From RUG14300 sp964391805 (GTDB lineage: Bacteria; Bacillota; Clostridia; Christensenellales; CAG-1252), in contig CAYMNK010000015.1 of the NCBI GenBank assembly GCA_964391805.1, positions 1 through 35,095 on the forward strand: 35,095 bases of DNA, read 5' to 3'. The notes beneath the pieces were generated by a model. That model saw only the letters and a program-made list of their open reading frames with translations, had not been told where the DNA came from and ran no database searches. Below are positions 7,339 to 16,344 of the stretch, in pieces (position 1 is the stretch's first letter; each line of letters opens with the position of its first letter). Both the position numbers and the translations under genes were made by a program.

Positions 7339-10300
7339 TATTCGTTATCCTCCGACATTTTTTGTGCCTCGGACATTGAAACGGATACAATATTGGATAT
7401 ACCCGGTCTCATCATGGTTACACCGTAAAGAATGTCAGCATTTTCCATGGTAGGCTTTTTGTGGGTGATTACTAAGAATCTTGCGATCTTAGAAAACTCT
7501 CTTAGGTACTTAGCAAATCTTACACAGTTAGATTCGTCAAGTGCGGACTCAACCTCGTCGAGAATGACAAACGGCGAACTTCTGTATCTCAAAATAGCAA
7601 ATATGATTGCAATTGCTGTTAAGGTTTGCTCGCCGCCGCTTAACAATGATAACGATTTCTTACTCTTACCGGGCAATTGTACCGCAATATCGACACCGTC
7701 GTCTTCATCATCCTCCTCTTGAGGAACAAGTACGAGTTCCGCTTTACCGCCGCCGAACAAATCGGTGAAGGTTTGCTGGAAGTAATCTCCGATAGCTGTA
7801 AATGCGACGCTAAACTTTTTATCGATTTCTTGAGAAATAGTTTCAAGCAAGTTCTCTGTATCTTCTTTCGCTTTTTGTGCATCGAGAAGGTTTGCAGACA
7901 ATACTTCGAATTCGGCATTCTTAACCTTAAAGGTTTCCTCAGCGTTAAGGTTTACGTTACCCATTCTGTTCTTGAGAGCGTTAAGTTTACTCAATTCGCT
8001 ATTAGTCTTACTATGTTCGTAATCCTCTCTCTTATAAGGCAATGCCGTTTCGTAAGTCAAGCCGTAGTTATTGTAGATTGTCTCGGTCCACTTTATAACC
8101 TCGTTATCCATGTTTTCGAGCCTTGTATGGCTGCTTGCAAGGTCTTTGGAGGCTTGTACGATACGCTCGTTGAAATTATCAGAATCCAAGTTTAAACTTG
8201 TTCTTAACTTGATAATTTCTTCTTTTCTTGCATTGTAAGCGGTAATTTCTTGATTGATTCTTTCAATTTGTTCGGTATCCTCTTCGGTCAATACAGGAGC
8301 CGGAGCATTCTTTTCAAGCTCGATAACGTGATTCACTTGATTTTCGATATCGGTAACATATGAATCGGCAACGTTTTTTCGGTCGTTGATTGTATATATA
8401 ATTCTCTCAAGATTAGCTTCCAATTGCTTTTCTTGTTCACTCAATGCGGAAATTGCTACCTCGCAAGCCTTGAGTTTTTCGGCAAATTCGTTAAACAAAA
8501 CTTGCTTTTCGGCAAGAGCCTTCTTTTTATTTTCGATAAGTGTATCGATATAACTTCTATCATTCGAAGCTTCACCGCTCTTGGTTTTGGCTTCGTCGAT
8601 CTCGTTGAACTTGTCCTCAAGTCTCTTTTCGAGTACCGTTAACTGAACTTGAGTTTCACGCAAAACTTTTTCGGAAACTTCCAGCTTTTGTGCATAGTTA
8701 TTCTTTTCGGTTATACATACACTCTCTTCCGTAGTATATTTTTCGAATAAAGAACGAGCATTTTCGAACTTATCGTTAATTTCGGCAATTTTTCGATCAA
8801 AGCTGTGATAGTGTTGCTCCAAACCGTCGAACTTAGCTTTAAAAGCCTCATATTCCTTCTTAGCCTTGATAAGCGCTTGCTCGGTATAACTCTTATTATC
8901 ACCGCCGGCAATAGAACCCGAAACGTCGAAATATTCGCCGTTCAAGGTAACCATCTTGAACATACGCGGATAAAGATTTCTCATCTCGCTTGCCGTTTCG
9001 AAGTTATCTACTACGACGATTTTTCCTAGTAATTGAGTGTAAATATCCTCATATTTTCGATCGTACTCAATAAGGTCGCAAGCTAAACCAATAACGCCTT
9101 TATGATTTAAAGCCGATTGATAACTTCTTGCCAATCTTTCACCTTGCATATCGCGCAAGGGATATGTTGTAAGTCTTCCCATATGCAAGGACTTTGCATA
9201 CTCGAGAATTATTTTAGATCCTTCGCGATTTTCGGTAACGATATTGTTTACGCTACCGCCCAAGCATGCATTTATTGCCTCATAATACTTCGAGTCGACT
9301 TTATACAAGTCGCCTACGGCACCCAAAACGTGGCGTGAAAAAGCCTGATCGGTTTTTGCTCTTTCAAGGACTGCACGAGTTACCTTATTATATCCATGCT
9401 CTTCTTTTAATTTGATTGTCAAAGCTTCTACGTTGGACTTTTTGTAGGCAAGCTGCTCAATCATACCGTTATATTCTTGGGCAGTCCTATTCTTTTCAAT
9501 TCTTAACTCGTTAATCTTTGGAACTGAACTCTTCCTTTCGTTATTGGCATTTTCCTTTTTGATACGGATATCTTCAATACGTTTCGTCAAATCCTCCAAT
9601 TTTGCCTTATCTTGAGCTATTGATTGAGTTGCTTCGGCAATAGACTTCTTATTAGACTCGATGGTTTCCTTCAAAACGTCTACGGTTGCGGTTGCACTTG
9701 CCTCGAGCGATTTAAGAAAACTGATATCTTCCACACCCGATAAACGTTTATCGCTATATGTATCGATTTCGCCTTGAATAGTTTTGATATCACTGTCGAG
9801 TATATCGTATTCAGCCTGTATTTCGGTTTTTTCAAGAGTCTTATCCGCTAAAGCGCTCTTAGCTTTATCGAGTTCCTTGGAGCATTCTTCTTGTTCAGCC
9901 GTATACTTTTCAATATCCTTATTAACACTGTCACTTTCAGCAGTAATACGCTTCAAGGTGTCTTTAGCATTTTTTAGGGTGCTTTCATACTGTAGATACT
10001 CGCTGTTACGCTTTACGGAGCGAACACTAAGCTCTTGTCTAAGGTTATAGGAACGGTCGATTTCTTCATCGATCGTCTTAGTTTCTTCATCAAGCTTACC
10101 CAACTTACGCTTAACCTCGCTCAAGCCCTGCTCTTGCTTCTCGAGATACTCGTTTTTTGCATCGATATCGCTTTGAATTCTCGCCTTGTCTTTATCTAGA
10201 CTCTCTTGAATATGAATAAAGTAGTTCAATTCGAGGTCCTTTATCTGATTGGTGACTTCGATATATCTATGTGCCTTTTCGACCTCTTCGGCAAGAGTCT

Positions 10301-10931
10301 TGAGGTCGGCTTCATAATAGTCGTGAGTCACTTGTAGATTGGCAAGATTAATGGCAATACCGTCTAATTTCTTAATAGTATCTCTCTTAGTCGCCTTATT
10401 ATTAGAAACGCCTGCGGCTTCGTCGAATATCTTACGTCTATCTTGAGATTTAGATATGATAATGTCCGAAATACGGCCTTGTCCGACTATGGAGAATCCG
10501 TCCTTACCCGCACCGGTATCACGGAATAAAGCCATAATTTCGCTTCTTCTACAAGGCTTACCATTAAAATAATAAACGTTATCTCCCTTGTTCCTAAATA
10601 TCTTACGGCCAATACTGAACTCATCGCCCGAATAGTTAAATACCTTTTGTCCGTTTTCACGCGAGGGATTGTCAAAATACAAAACCACCTCGGCAAAGTT
10701 CATCGGTTTAACCTTTTCCGAACCCGAAAAGATGACGTCACGCATGTTGGAACCACGAATCTGTTTAGCACTCGATTCGCCTAAAACCCATCTGATGGCG
10801 TCACTGATATTACTTTTACCGCATCCGTTAGGACCTACGATACCGACAAAATTTTGGTTTTCGTCAATATCGATTACGGTATGTTCCGAAAAAGATTTAA
10901 AGCCGTGAATTTCTATTCTCTTTAAACTCAT
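7338..10931 (-). CDS. smc: Chromosome segregation protein SMC
   Basis: Structural maintenance of chromosomes ATPase, about 1197 residues, which acts with ScpA/ScpB in condensing and resolving the nucleoid. The start is ATG at 10931 (MSLKRIEIHGFKSF) because GGAGGT sits eight bases upstream; an in-frame ATG seven codons earlier lacks this. Walker A is GPNGCGKSN near residue 32, followed by long coiled coils. The hinge lies around residues 520-680 (GAVGDLYKVDSKYYEAIN through GKIVVVDNFETA). A second coiled coil leads to the ABC signature SLLSGGEQTL and Walker B FVILDEVESALDESN. Length and layout are normal. It has its own promoter and overlaps ftsY by one base. Confidence 0.97.
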   Translation of the reverse strand: MSLKRIEIHGFKSFSEHTVIDIDENQNFVGIVGPNGCGKSNISDAIRWVLGESSAKQIRGSNMRDVIFSGSEKVKPMNFAEVVLYFDNPSRENGQKVFNYSGDEFSIGRKIFRNKGDNVYYFNGKPCRRSEIMALFRDTGAGKDGFSIVGQGRISDIIISKSQDRRKIFDEAAGVSNNKATKRDTIKKLDGIAINLANLQVTHDYYEADLKTLAEEVEKAHRYIEVTNQIKDLELNYFIHIQESLDKDKARIQSDIDAKNEYLEKQEQGLSEVKRKLGKLDEETKTIDEEIDRSYNLRQELSVRSVKRNSEYLQYESTLKNAKDTLKRITAESDSVNKDIEKYTAEQEECSKELDKAKSALADKTLEKTEIQAEYDILDSDIKTIQGEIDTYSDKRLSGVEDISFLKSLEASATATVDVLKETIESNKKSIAEATQSIAQDKAKLEDLTKRIEDIRIKKENANNERKSSVPKINELRIEKNRTAQEYNGMIEQLAYKKSNVEALTIKLKEEHGYNKVTRAVLERAKTDQAFSRHVLGAVGDLYKVDSKYYEAINACLGGSVNNIVTENREGSKIILEYAKSLHMGRLTTYPLRDMQGERLARSYQSALNHKGVIGLACDLIEYDRKYEDIYTQLLGKIVVVDNFETASEMRNLYPRMFKMVTLNGEYFDVSGSIAGGDNKSYTEQALIKAKKEYEAFKAKFDGLEQHYHSFDRKIAEINDKFENARSLFEKYTTEESVCITEKNNYAQKLEVSEKVLRETQVQLTVLEKRLEDKFNEIDEAKTKSGEASNDRSYIDTLIENKKKALAEKQVLFNEFAEKLKACEVAISALSEQEKQLEANLERIIYTINDRKNVADSYVTDIENQVNHVIELEKNAPAPVLTEEDTEQIERINQEITAYNARKEEIIKLRTSLNLDSDNFNERIVQASKDLASSHTRLENMDNEVIKWTETIYNNYGLTYETALPYKREDYEHSKTNSELSKLNALKNRMGNVNLNAEETFKVKNAEFEVLSANLLDAQKAKEDTENLLETISQEIDKKFSVAFTAIGDYFQQTFTDLFGGGKAELVLVPQEEDDEDDGVDIAVQLPGKSKKSLSLLSGGEQTLTAIAIIFAILRYRSSPFVILDEVESALDESNCVRFAKYLREFSKIARFLVITHKKPTMENADILYGVTMMRPGISNIVSVSMSEAQKMSEDNE

Positions 10932-10972
10932 CGAATTACCTCCGAATAACAAATTTTCTTCCTTTAAATATT

Positions 10973-11001
10973 ATTATAGAACAAAAAATCAAAAATCTCA
11001 A
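10973..11001 (-). promoter_or_regulatory. Promoter for the smc-ftsY operon
   Basis: On the minus strand TTGAGA (10996-11001), a 17-base spacer and a perfect TATAAT (10973-10978). The expected start near 10966 gives a leader of about 35 bases before the smc ATG. Confidence 0.72.
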
Positions 11002-11063
11002 CAAGTAATCATTAGCATTTTAAATACATTTTATACATTTTAAACGCAACGATTGTTTCAATT

Positions 11064-12227
11064 TTAGTTGTTCTTCCTTAACACCGCAACTTTAAGATAC
11101 AGCGATTCTTCCTCTAATATGCTCGATGCATGGTCGGGAGATTGTATAAACAACTCGAGAAGACTCACATCGGAGCCCGATTCGATAGCACTATCTCGCA
11201 TCATATTCATAAACAAATCAAGTGTGAGATGATGCGAACAACTGCACGTGAACAGTATACCGTTTTTATTAAGAAGTTTAAGGGCACATATATTTATATC
11301 CTTATACCCCTTATACCCGCTCTTAACCGTGTCTGTACTTTTTATAAATGCCGGCGGATCGAGACAAATAAGATCAAAGCGTCTACCTTCACCTCGAAGC
11401 GTCCTCAACCTTTCAAAAACGTCGACGCATTCGGTATCTATATTTAAGCCATTAAGCGAAGCATTCGCCTGAATGCTGTCTACGGCAAGTTGAGATATAT
11501 CGAGCGCCAAAACCGATTTGGCTCCGCCCTTTGACGCATTGAGGGCAAATCCGCCTACGTTTGAAAAACAATCGAGAACATCCAACCCTCGAGCATATTC
11601 TCCAAATCGTTTGCGGTTTTTCTTTTGATCGAGAAAATATCCCGTTTTTTGTCCCGATGCAATATCAACCTTGAGCTTAAGTCCGTTTTCCTCGATAATC
11701 ACATCTTCAGGAAAAACACCGTATAGAACACCTGTTCTTATCGGCAATCCTTCTTTTAGTCTCGCAGGCGAATCGCTCCTTTCGTATATGCATGCGGGCT
11801 TAAGCAACTCAACTAAAGCTTTAACTACCATTTCGAGACAAAGTTCCATACCTAAACACATTACTTGTATGGATAGGCACTCGGCATATTTATCTACGAT
11901 AAGTCCGGGCAAGCCGTCACTTTCGGCAAATACCAATCGCGCGGACGAAGAAAAACCGAGCAGTTCTCTTTTATCGATGGATTCCTTAATTCTATTCTTG
12001 AAAAATTCATAACCGAAATCATCGTCTTTTCTCGATAAAAATCTTACCAATATTTTGGATAAATGGTTGATAAAGCCGTAACCTATAAGTTTACCGTCGT
12101 GAGAAATGACTTTACAAACGGAACCATTTTTATCCTTTTCGGATATTATTTCGACCTCGTTGGCATATACCCACGGGTGGTTAAGCGCACGCTTTTCTTT
12201 ACCTTGTTTAAGTCTGACTATATACAT
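11064..12227 (-). CDS. RlmI-like class I rRNA (cytosine-C5) methyltransferase
   Basis: A 387-residue protein of the RlmI/YccW family, in E. coli the 23S rRNA m5C1962 methyltransferase. The N-terminal ~70 residues form a PUA-type domain (KRALNHPWVYANEV). A central EEHI-like domain follows, then a Rossmann methyltransferase: SAM-binding motif VLDCFSNVGGFALNAS (217-232), acidic ALD (~243), and LDPPAFIKS (289-297). A C-terminal TCSCSHH (327-333) holds the likely catalytic C330. The FLDQKKNRK segment (198-206) is a family hallmark. It overlaps the end of rnc by ten bases, so the two are probably translated together. Its place between rnc and smc is unusual, and the exact target cytosine is inferred only from the family. 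Confidence 0.88.
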   Translation of the reverse strand: MYIVRLKQGKEKRALNHPWVYANEVEIISEKDKNGSVCKVISHDGKLIGYGFINHLSKILVRFLSRKDDDFGYEFFKNRIKESIDKRELLGFSSSARLVFAESDGLPGLIVDKYAECLSIQVMCLGMELCLEMVVKALVELLKPACIYERSDSPARLKEGLPIRTGVLYGVFPEDVIIEENGLKLKVDIASGQKTGYFLDQKKNRKRFGEYARGLDVLDCFSNVGGFALNASKGGAKSVLALDISQLAVDSIQANASLNGLNIDTECVDVFERLRTLRGEGRRFDLICLDPPAFIKSTDTVKSGYKGYKDINICALKLLNKNGILFTCSCSHHLTLDLFMNMMRDSAIESGSDVSLLELFIQSPDHASSILEEESLYLKVAVLRKNN

Positions 12228-12874
12228 TTTTTAATCTTCTCCAATGCCACTCGCGATGCTTCTTGTTGCGCTTCTTTTTTACTGTCGCCCTTACCTTGTC
12301 CGAACTCTATACCGTCGAGATAAACGCTCGAAAAGAAATGCTGTTTATGAGGCTCGCCTGTCTTTTTTTCTTCGAAAGAAACGGTGCGTTGATTCTTGGC
12401 GGCATATTCATACAATTTCGACTTGAAATCTTTAGTTTCTTCAATCGGGTTGGTGTTACAAACAAATTCCATGACGAATTTACGAGCATTATCCAAACCG
12501 CCATCAATGTAGATAGCACCGAGTATGGCTTCGACAAAATCCGACTTGAGTTTCTCACTCATATCACGCTTATTTACATTAAAAACATCGATACAATCGA
12601 TTAAGTCGAGATTATCGAATATACGAGCTAACGGCCATTTACTGACCATTTCCGCTCTCTTTTTGGTAGCAACACCCTCTTCCATATTCGAATCGATATT
12701 GTACAAGTAGTCGGCAACTAAAAAATCGAGAAGGGAGTCTCCTAAGTACTCGAGTAATTGGTTATTACTCTCTCCAGAAACGGAAGGATGGGTCAGCGAC
12801 TTGATAAACAAAGTCTTATTTTTAAACATATATCCGATTTTTTGTTGCAACTGCTCTAAGCTGTCAAAATCCAT
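12218..12874 (-). CDS. rnc: Ribonuclease III
   Basis: Double-strand-specific endoribonuclease that processes rRNA precursors and structured mRNAs. The catalytic domain has the signature NQLLEYLGDSLLD and a second acidic pair in SDFVEAILGAIYIDGG. The C-terminal ~70 residues form a dsRNA-binding domain (DFKSKLYEYAAKNQ ... KGDSKKEAQQEASRVAL). I chose ATG 12874, one base after the plsX stop, with GGTG seven bases upstream. An in-frame GTG at 12883 would add three residues but lacks a ribosome-binding site. Length (218 residues) is normal. It sits between plsX and the RlmI-like gene; the acpP gene often found between plsX and rnc is absent. Confidence 0.96.
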   Translation of the reverse strand: MDFDSLEQLQQKIGYMFKNKTLFIKSLTHPSVSGESNNQLLEYLGDSLLDFLVADYLYNIDSNMEEGVATKKRAEMVSKWPLARIFDNLDLIDCIDVFNVNKRDMSEKLKSDFVEAILGAIYIDGGLDNARKFVMEFVCNTNPIEETKDFKSKLYEYAAKNQRTVSFEEKKTGEPHKQHFFSSVYLDGIEFGQGKGDSKKEAQQEASRVALEKIKKCI

Positions 12875-12875
12875 A

Positions 12876-13865
12876 TTAAACACCGAGCAATGCGGATATT
12901 TTACCGCAAAGATCGCCCTCCGCCATTTCGTTACATTGAAGTATTGCCGCAGAGATTGTCTTTGCCTTAGATGAGCCGTGACACTTTACAAAAGGCTTTT
13001 TGATACCTACTAAGCCGGCACCGCCATGTTCGGTATAGTCGAGTTTTTTCTTGAGTCCCTTGAGCACCGGCATCAAAAGTGCGGCGCCTAATTTGGCTCT
13101 AAACGATGTTTTTATACCGTCTTTTAATAGTTTAAACACCGCATTTGCAGTACCTTCTGCACTCTTAAGTGCTATATTACCGTCAAATCCGTCGCATACA
13201 ACTACGTCAAACGATCCGCTGAGAATATCACGCGCTTCACAACTACCTACAAAGTTAAGGTTAGATTCGCTCAACAATTTAAACGCATTCTTGGTAAGCT
13301 CGTTACCTTTAGTCGCCTCGGCACCGTTATTTAGGATACCCACACGCGGATTTTCCAATCCTCTAACAGCCTGCATATAAGCTACTCCCATTTGTGCAAA
13401 TTGCACTATATATTCGGGCGTACAGTCTACATTGGCTCCGCAATCGGCAAGAGCAACCGTTTTACCGTCGATAGTGGGCAATTCGGGAATAAGGCAGGGA
13501 CGAGATACGCCCTCTAACCTCTTACACACAAAATATCCCGCAGACAAGACCGCGCCCGACGAACCTGCGCTGATTCCGCCGTCAACCGAACCGTCTTTGA
13601 GTAATTGGAAGGTACGAACAAGGGAAGAATCCTTTTTACGACGAATAGCCATAACCGGATCTTCTTCACAACTTATCACGCTTTCCGCATTTTCATAATA
13701 TAGTCTATCGCCAGAGTAATCCTTAGTAACCATGGGTTCGAGTACACTTTGATTACCTACAAGTACTATTTCTATTTTATCATTGGATTTTAAAGCCTGA
13801 ATACAACCTTTCACCACTTCCTCGGGTGAGTTATCTCCGCCAAAACCGTCAACTGCAATTCTCAT
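12876..13865 (-). CDS. plsX: Phosphate acyltransferase PlsX
   Basis: PlsX makes acyl-phosphate from acyl-ACP, the acyl donor for PlsY in phospholipid synthesis, and is peripheral to the membrane. The 329-residue protein opens with MRIAVDGFGGDNSPEEVVKG, the family start motif. Other family blocks are SAGSSGAVLSAGYF, RPCLIPELPT, DCGANVDCTPEYIVQFA, GILNNGAEATKGNEL, VVCDGFDGNIALKSAEG and EHGGAGLVGIKKPFVKCHGSS. It leads an operon with rnc and the RlmI-like gene. GAGGT lies about six to eight bases before the ATG. rpmF, the usual upstream neighbour, is 2.3 kb away because of the intervening ATPase gene. Confidence 0.96.
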   Translation of the reverse strand: MRIAVDGFGGDNSPEEVVKGCIQALKSNDKIEIVLVGNQSVLEPMVTKDYSGDRLYYENAESVISCEEDPVMAIRRKKDSSLVRTFQLLKDGSVDGGISAGSSGAVLSAGYFVCKRLEGVSRPCLIPELPTIDGKTVALADCGANVDCTPEYIVQFAQMGVAYMQAVRGLENPRVGILNNGAEATKGNELTKNAFKLLSESNLNFVGSCEARDILSGSFDVVVCDGFDGNIALKSAEGTANAVFKLLKDGIKTSFRAKLGAALLMPVLKGLKKKLDYTEHGGAGLVGIKKPFVKCHGSSKAKTISAAILQCNEMAEGDLCGKISALLGV

Positions 13866-13897
13866 AATTAACCTCGCATAATGATACTATTTTATAT

Positions 13898-13926
13898 ATT
13901 ATAACAAATAAAAACAAGTTTTTCAA
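13898..13926 (-). promoter_or_regulatory. Promoter for plsX-rnc operon
   Basis: On the minus strand TTGAAA (13921-13926), a 17-base spacer and TATAAT (13898-13903). The predicted start near 13891 leaves a leader of about 26 bases to the plsX ATG. I see no FapR-like operator palindrome over it. Confidence 0.75.
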
Positions 13927-13979
13927 TAAATATTTGCATTAATAAATGATAGATTAACATTTTTTTATAGTCAATTAGT

Positions 13980-14008
13980 AAAAAAGAGAATGCAATATCC
14001 GCACTCCC
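13980..14008 (-). terminator. Terminator downstream of the AAA ATPase gene
   Basis: On the minus strand GGGAGTGC (14001-14008) can pair with GCATTCTC (13986-13993) through eight base pairs including two G-U wobbles, with a seven-base loop, followed by six T residues. It isolates the ATPase gene from plsX. The remaining gap to the ATPase stop (14009-14117) holds nothing I recognise. Confidence 0.7.
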
Positions 14009-14117
14009 TTCTAATTTGCAAGAAATAGCCCTTGTTAATATTTGCACCATTATGAATGATATTAATATTAACAAAAAGCAATGATAACATTTTCTGTTTC
14101 AGCCGTTAATTATTCAA

Positions 14118-15923
14118 TTATTTTCTCGTTGCTATGTTATTTAGGTACTCTTCTACATTAACATAATGTATATCGTTAACGTCCTGTGTCGATCCACGAT
14201 AGATAACATATTTACCGTCGATTTTCCCGAATCTGTGCTCGGTTTGAGTGCACTTTTCATCGTTCACAAGATGTTGATATTGTTGCTCAACGATTTGAGT
14301 ACTGTATTTGATTTCAAAGATTTTTGAAGAAGCCGATTCGGGATCGAATACAACCATATCAAACTCACCTACGGTAAATTGGAGTTTAAAAACTTCTTTA
14401 CGAGGATTAGCAAGTTTAGTCTCGAGCAAGATAATGTCCTCCATCATTCTGCCTCTGATTTCACTGAGAATTCTCTCGATAACTTGATTACGCTCAGACA
14501 AACTTAACTCCTTGAATTTGTCATCGAGAAGTAAACTATTAATAAGCGCTTGAGCCTGTGCATACCTCATTCCAGGCTGTGATACCACGATTATTTTCCC
14601 GATATCGTTCACATTAGGAAAACTTCGAGAATCTATTTTATAAATCAAATCGAGCAAAAGAAGATATTCTTTTATTTCGGTGGCATGTATATCCGCTACT
14701 TTAACCGATTGTTCCTCTTCGTCAAGAATTTCGAGAAGACATTTTAATTGTGCTGTAAAAGATCGGATATCTATGTCATCGAGTATGGTATTCGGAGCAA
14801 AGCGATCTCTACGCAAATTTCTTGCCGAACGGGATAAATCGCTCGATTTAAACTTACGAGTTATGACCTCTTTTGTAAAACGATGATTGATATCTTCTAC
14901 CACACGATTAATGGCATTTGTTAACTCGTTTTTTTCGTAAAGCTCGGCAAGATGTCGAAAATGAGTCCCGTCTTGATAATATTTTAACGAATGTTGTATG
15001 TTTTTGGCGATTGCACTATCCACATATGCGTTAACCGAATCAGCATTTGAAAACACAAAACCTTCGTTATAATCGATACCGCTAATACTCATCGTACCGC
15101 CGTAGCGAATGTATTCGTCGATACCTTTGATGCCAAGCACCTTTTCAAATTCTCTATAAGGGATAAAAGTTGTATGAAGAAGAATACATCTATCGTAAAG
15201 CTGTTCGCTTTTTGATAGCATAAAGCCGAGCGAATCGGTACCAGAAAGAACAATCTTCATTCCGCATGTAGCGAACACATCGGAGAAAAGCGCAGCGCCC
15301 TCTATAAAATCTTCCATCAACGTTACTTCGTCGATAAAGATATATTTATAACCGGCTTGTTCGAGCGCTAACATATCTTTATTGACATCGGCAAGCGTGT
15401 CTTTAGGCGAAATTTGAATAAATGCCGATTTTGCCAAATCAGCTCTATTCATATCTGCAACCAATTGACGTATCAATGTTGTTTTACCGGTCCGACGAAG
15501 ACCGTAAAGAATGAAGACTCGATCCGAAACATTACCATACACAAAATCGTTGAGTTGTTTATAGCAATCTCTTTTTTTGTAATCCCTTACCTCGGCAACG
15601 TATTTTTTTAGTTTTTCACCTATGAGAATAGATGTATGGAAAGATATATTCTCACTTTTTCGAGACTTAGTTATAGGAATGTTTGCTTCTTTTTTTAATT
15701 CTTTCAACTTAGATTCCAAAACCTTTCGCTCAAGAATTTGCTCACGCAATGTCTCTACGTAATCAAAACCTAAATATTTTTCGATTCGCTTTCCGTTTTC
15801 GTTGAAACGATGATAATAATAAGGTTTACCGTTCACGGTTTTAACGGTAATACTACCTTTCGGCAATTCTTCGATTCTATCTTCAAGTTCTGCTATTCTT
15901 TTTTGTAATAGTTTATTATCCAT
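14118..15923 (-). CDS. AAA-family ATPase with C-terminal PD-(D/E)XK-like domain
   Basis: About 601 residues (numbered here from an in-frame ATG at 15935). The first ~85 residues are coiled-coil with a GKPYYYHRFNENGKRIEKYL segment. An AAA domain follows: Walker A GLRRTGKTT (145-153), Walker B YIFIDEVT (198-205), and a sensor-1-like strand KIVLSGTDS (227-235). The C-terminal ~110 residues carry GRMMED, GEFDMVVFD and FEIKYS, an order typical of PD-(D/E)XK folds. It resembles the prokaryotic 'ATP-binding protein' group (COG1672/COG1373-like; DUF234- or DUF4143-type tails), whose function is unknown; roles in mobile elements or defence are suspected. I prefer ATG 15923 because GGAGAG lies just upstream and the promoter leaves a ~20-base leader. 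It stands alone between rpmF and plsX, with its own promoter and terminator. Confidence 0.8.
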   Translation of the reverse strand: MDNKLLQKRIAELEDRIEELPKGSITVKTVNGKPYYYHRFNENGKRIEKYLGFDYVETLREQILERKVLESKLKELKKEANIPITKSRKSENISFHTSILIGEKLKKYVAEVRDYKKRDCYKQLNDFVYGNVSDRVFILYGLRRTGKTTLIRQLVADMNRADLAKSAFIQISPKDTLADVNKDMLALEQAGYKYIFIDEVTLMEDFIEGAALFSDVFATCGMKIVLSGTDSLGFMLSKSEQLYDRCILLHTTFIPYREFEKVLGIKGIDEYIRYGGTMSISGIDYNEGFVFSNADSVNAYVDSAIAKNIQHSLKYYQDGTHFRHLAELYEKNELTNAINRVVEDINHRFTKEVITRKFKSSDLSRSARNLRRDRFAPNTILDDIDIRSFTAQLKCLLEILDEEEQSVKVADIHATEIKEYLLLLDLIYKIDSRSFPNVNDIGKIIVVSQPGMRYAQAQALINSLLLDDKFKELSLSERNQVIERILSEIRGRMMEDIILLETKLANPRKEVFKLQFTVGEFDMVVFDPESASSKIFEIKYSTQIVEQQYQHLVNDEKCTQTEHRFGKIDGKYVIYRGSTQDVNDIHYVNVEEYLNNIATRK

Positions 15924-15942
15924 AATGCTCTCCATTATCTCT

Positions 15943-16006
15943 TTATACCCATTATACCCTCATTATACCCTTTTGTCAAGGGGTATAATTGAACAAGGGG
16001 TATAAT
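15943..16006. repeat. Five GGGTATAA(T) repeats around the ATPase promoter, probable operator
   Basis: On the minus strand GGGTATAAT occurs at 15951-15959 and 15962-15970, and GGGTATAAA at 15943-15950. On the plus strand GGGTATAAT occurs at 15981-15989 and 15998-16006. The copies form an inverted array centred close to the -35 box. Spacings of 8-11 bases on one side and 17 on the other are compatible with cooperative protein binding. No regulator gene is adjacent, so autoregulation is possible but unproven. Confidence 0.65.
15951..15979 (-). promoter_or_regulatory. Perfect-consensus promoter for the AAA ATPase gene
   Basis: On the minus strand TTGACA (15974-15979), a 17-base spacer and TATAAT (15951-15956), identical to the sigma-A consensus. 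Transcription should start near 15944. A second TATAAT lies inside the spacer (15962-15967). Such a strong promoter normally implies repression, and the surrounding repeats fit that. Confidence 0.82.
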
Positions 16007-16072
16007 TAATTGAGTTTTAGTGTAATAATCGGATGACTTTTGAATAAAAAAGATGAAAAATATCGATTGAAA

Positions 16073-16106
16073 CACAAAAAGACAATATGGCATCTGCCAT
16101 ATTGTC
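16073..16106 (-). terminator. Terminator after rpmF
   Basis: A 12-bp perfect inverted repeat (GACAATATGGCA at 16081-16092, TGCCATATTGTC at 16095-16106) is followed on the minus strand by TTTTTGTG. It ends the yceD-rpmF transcript 47 bases past the rpmF stop. Confidence 0.88.
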
Positions 16107-16152
16107 AAATCGCAAATAATTGCTCAATATTCAATAAGAAAATTACCGAGAA

Positions 16153-16344
16153 CTATTTATCAGACTTTTGCTTAATTTCAACGGCTTGTTTATTGTCATA
16201 GTATCCGCAATTGGGGCATACTCTATGACTTTGAATAAGCTCATGACAATTAGGACAACTTACAAGACCGACTGCCTCGATTTTCCAGTTAGCCGCTCTC
16301 GAATTTCTTCTTGCTTTTGATACTTTACATTTTGGTACTGCCAT
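16153..16344 (-). CDS. rpmF: 50S ribosomal protein L32
   Basis: A 63-residue L32 of the zinc-ribbon type: cysteines C30, C33, C43 and C46 form two CPNC knuckles (CPNCHEL, CPNCGYY). The N-terminus MAVPKCKVSKARRNSRRA-like stretch is the L32 hallmark. The start is ATG 16344 because GGAGGT lies about seven bases upstream; an ATG three codons earlier does not have it. The gene overlaps the end of yceD by 20 bases, and both share one promoter and terminator. Presence of all four cysteines marks the zinc-dependent C+ form. Confidence 0.96.
   Translation of the reverse strand: MAVPKCKVSKARRNSRAANWKIEAVGLVSCPNCHELIQSHRVCPNCGYYDNKQAVEIKQKSDK

Noticed and set aside
7677..8195. A 172-codon plus-strand frame antisense to smc
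   Set aside because: The opposite strand encodes a textbook SMC C-terminal region; the antisense frame shows no recognisable protein.
13892..14074. A 60-codon minus-strand frame between plsX and the ATPase gene
   Set aside because: It runs through the terminator hairpin and the plsX promoter; its composition is that of AT-rich intergenic DNA.
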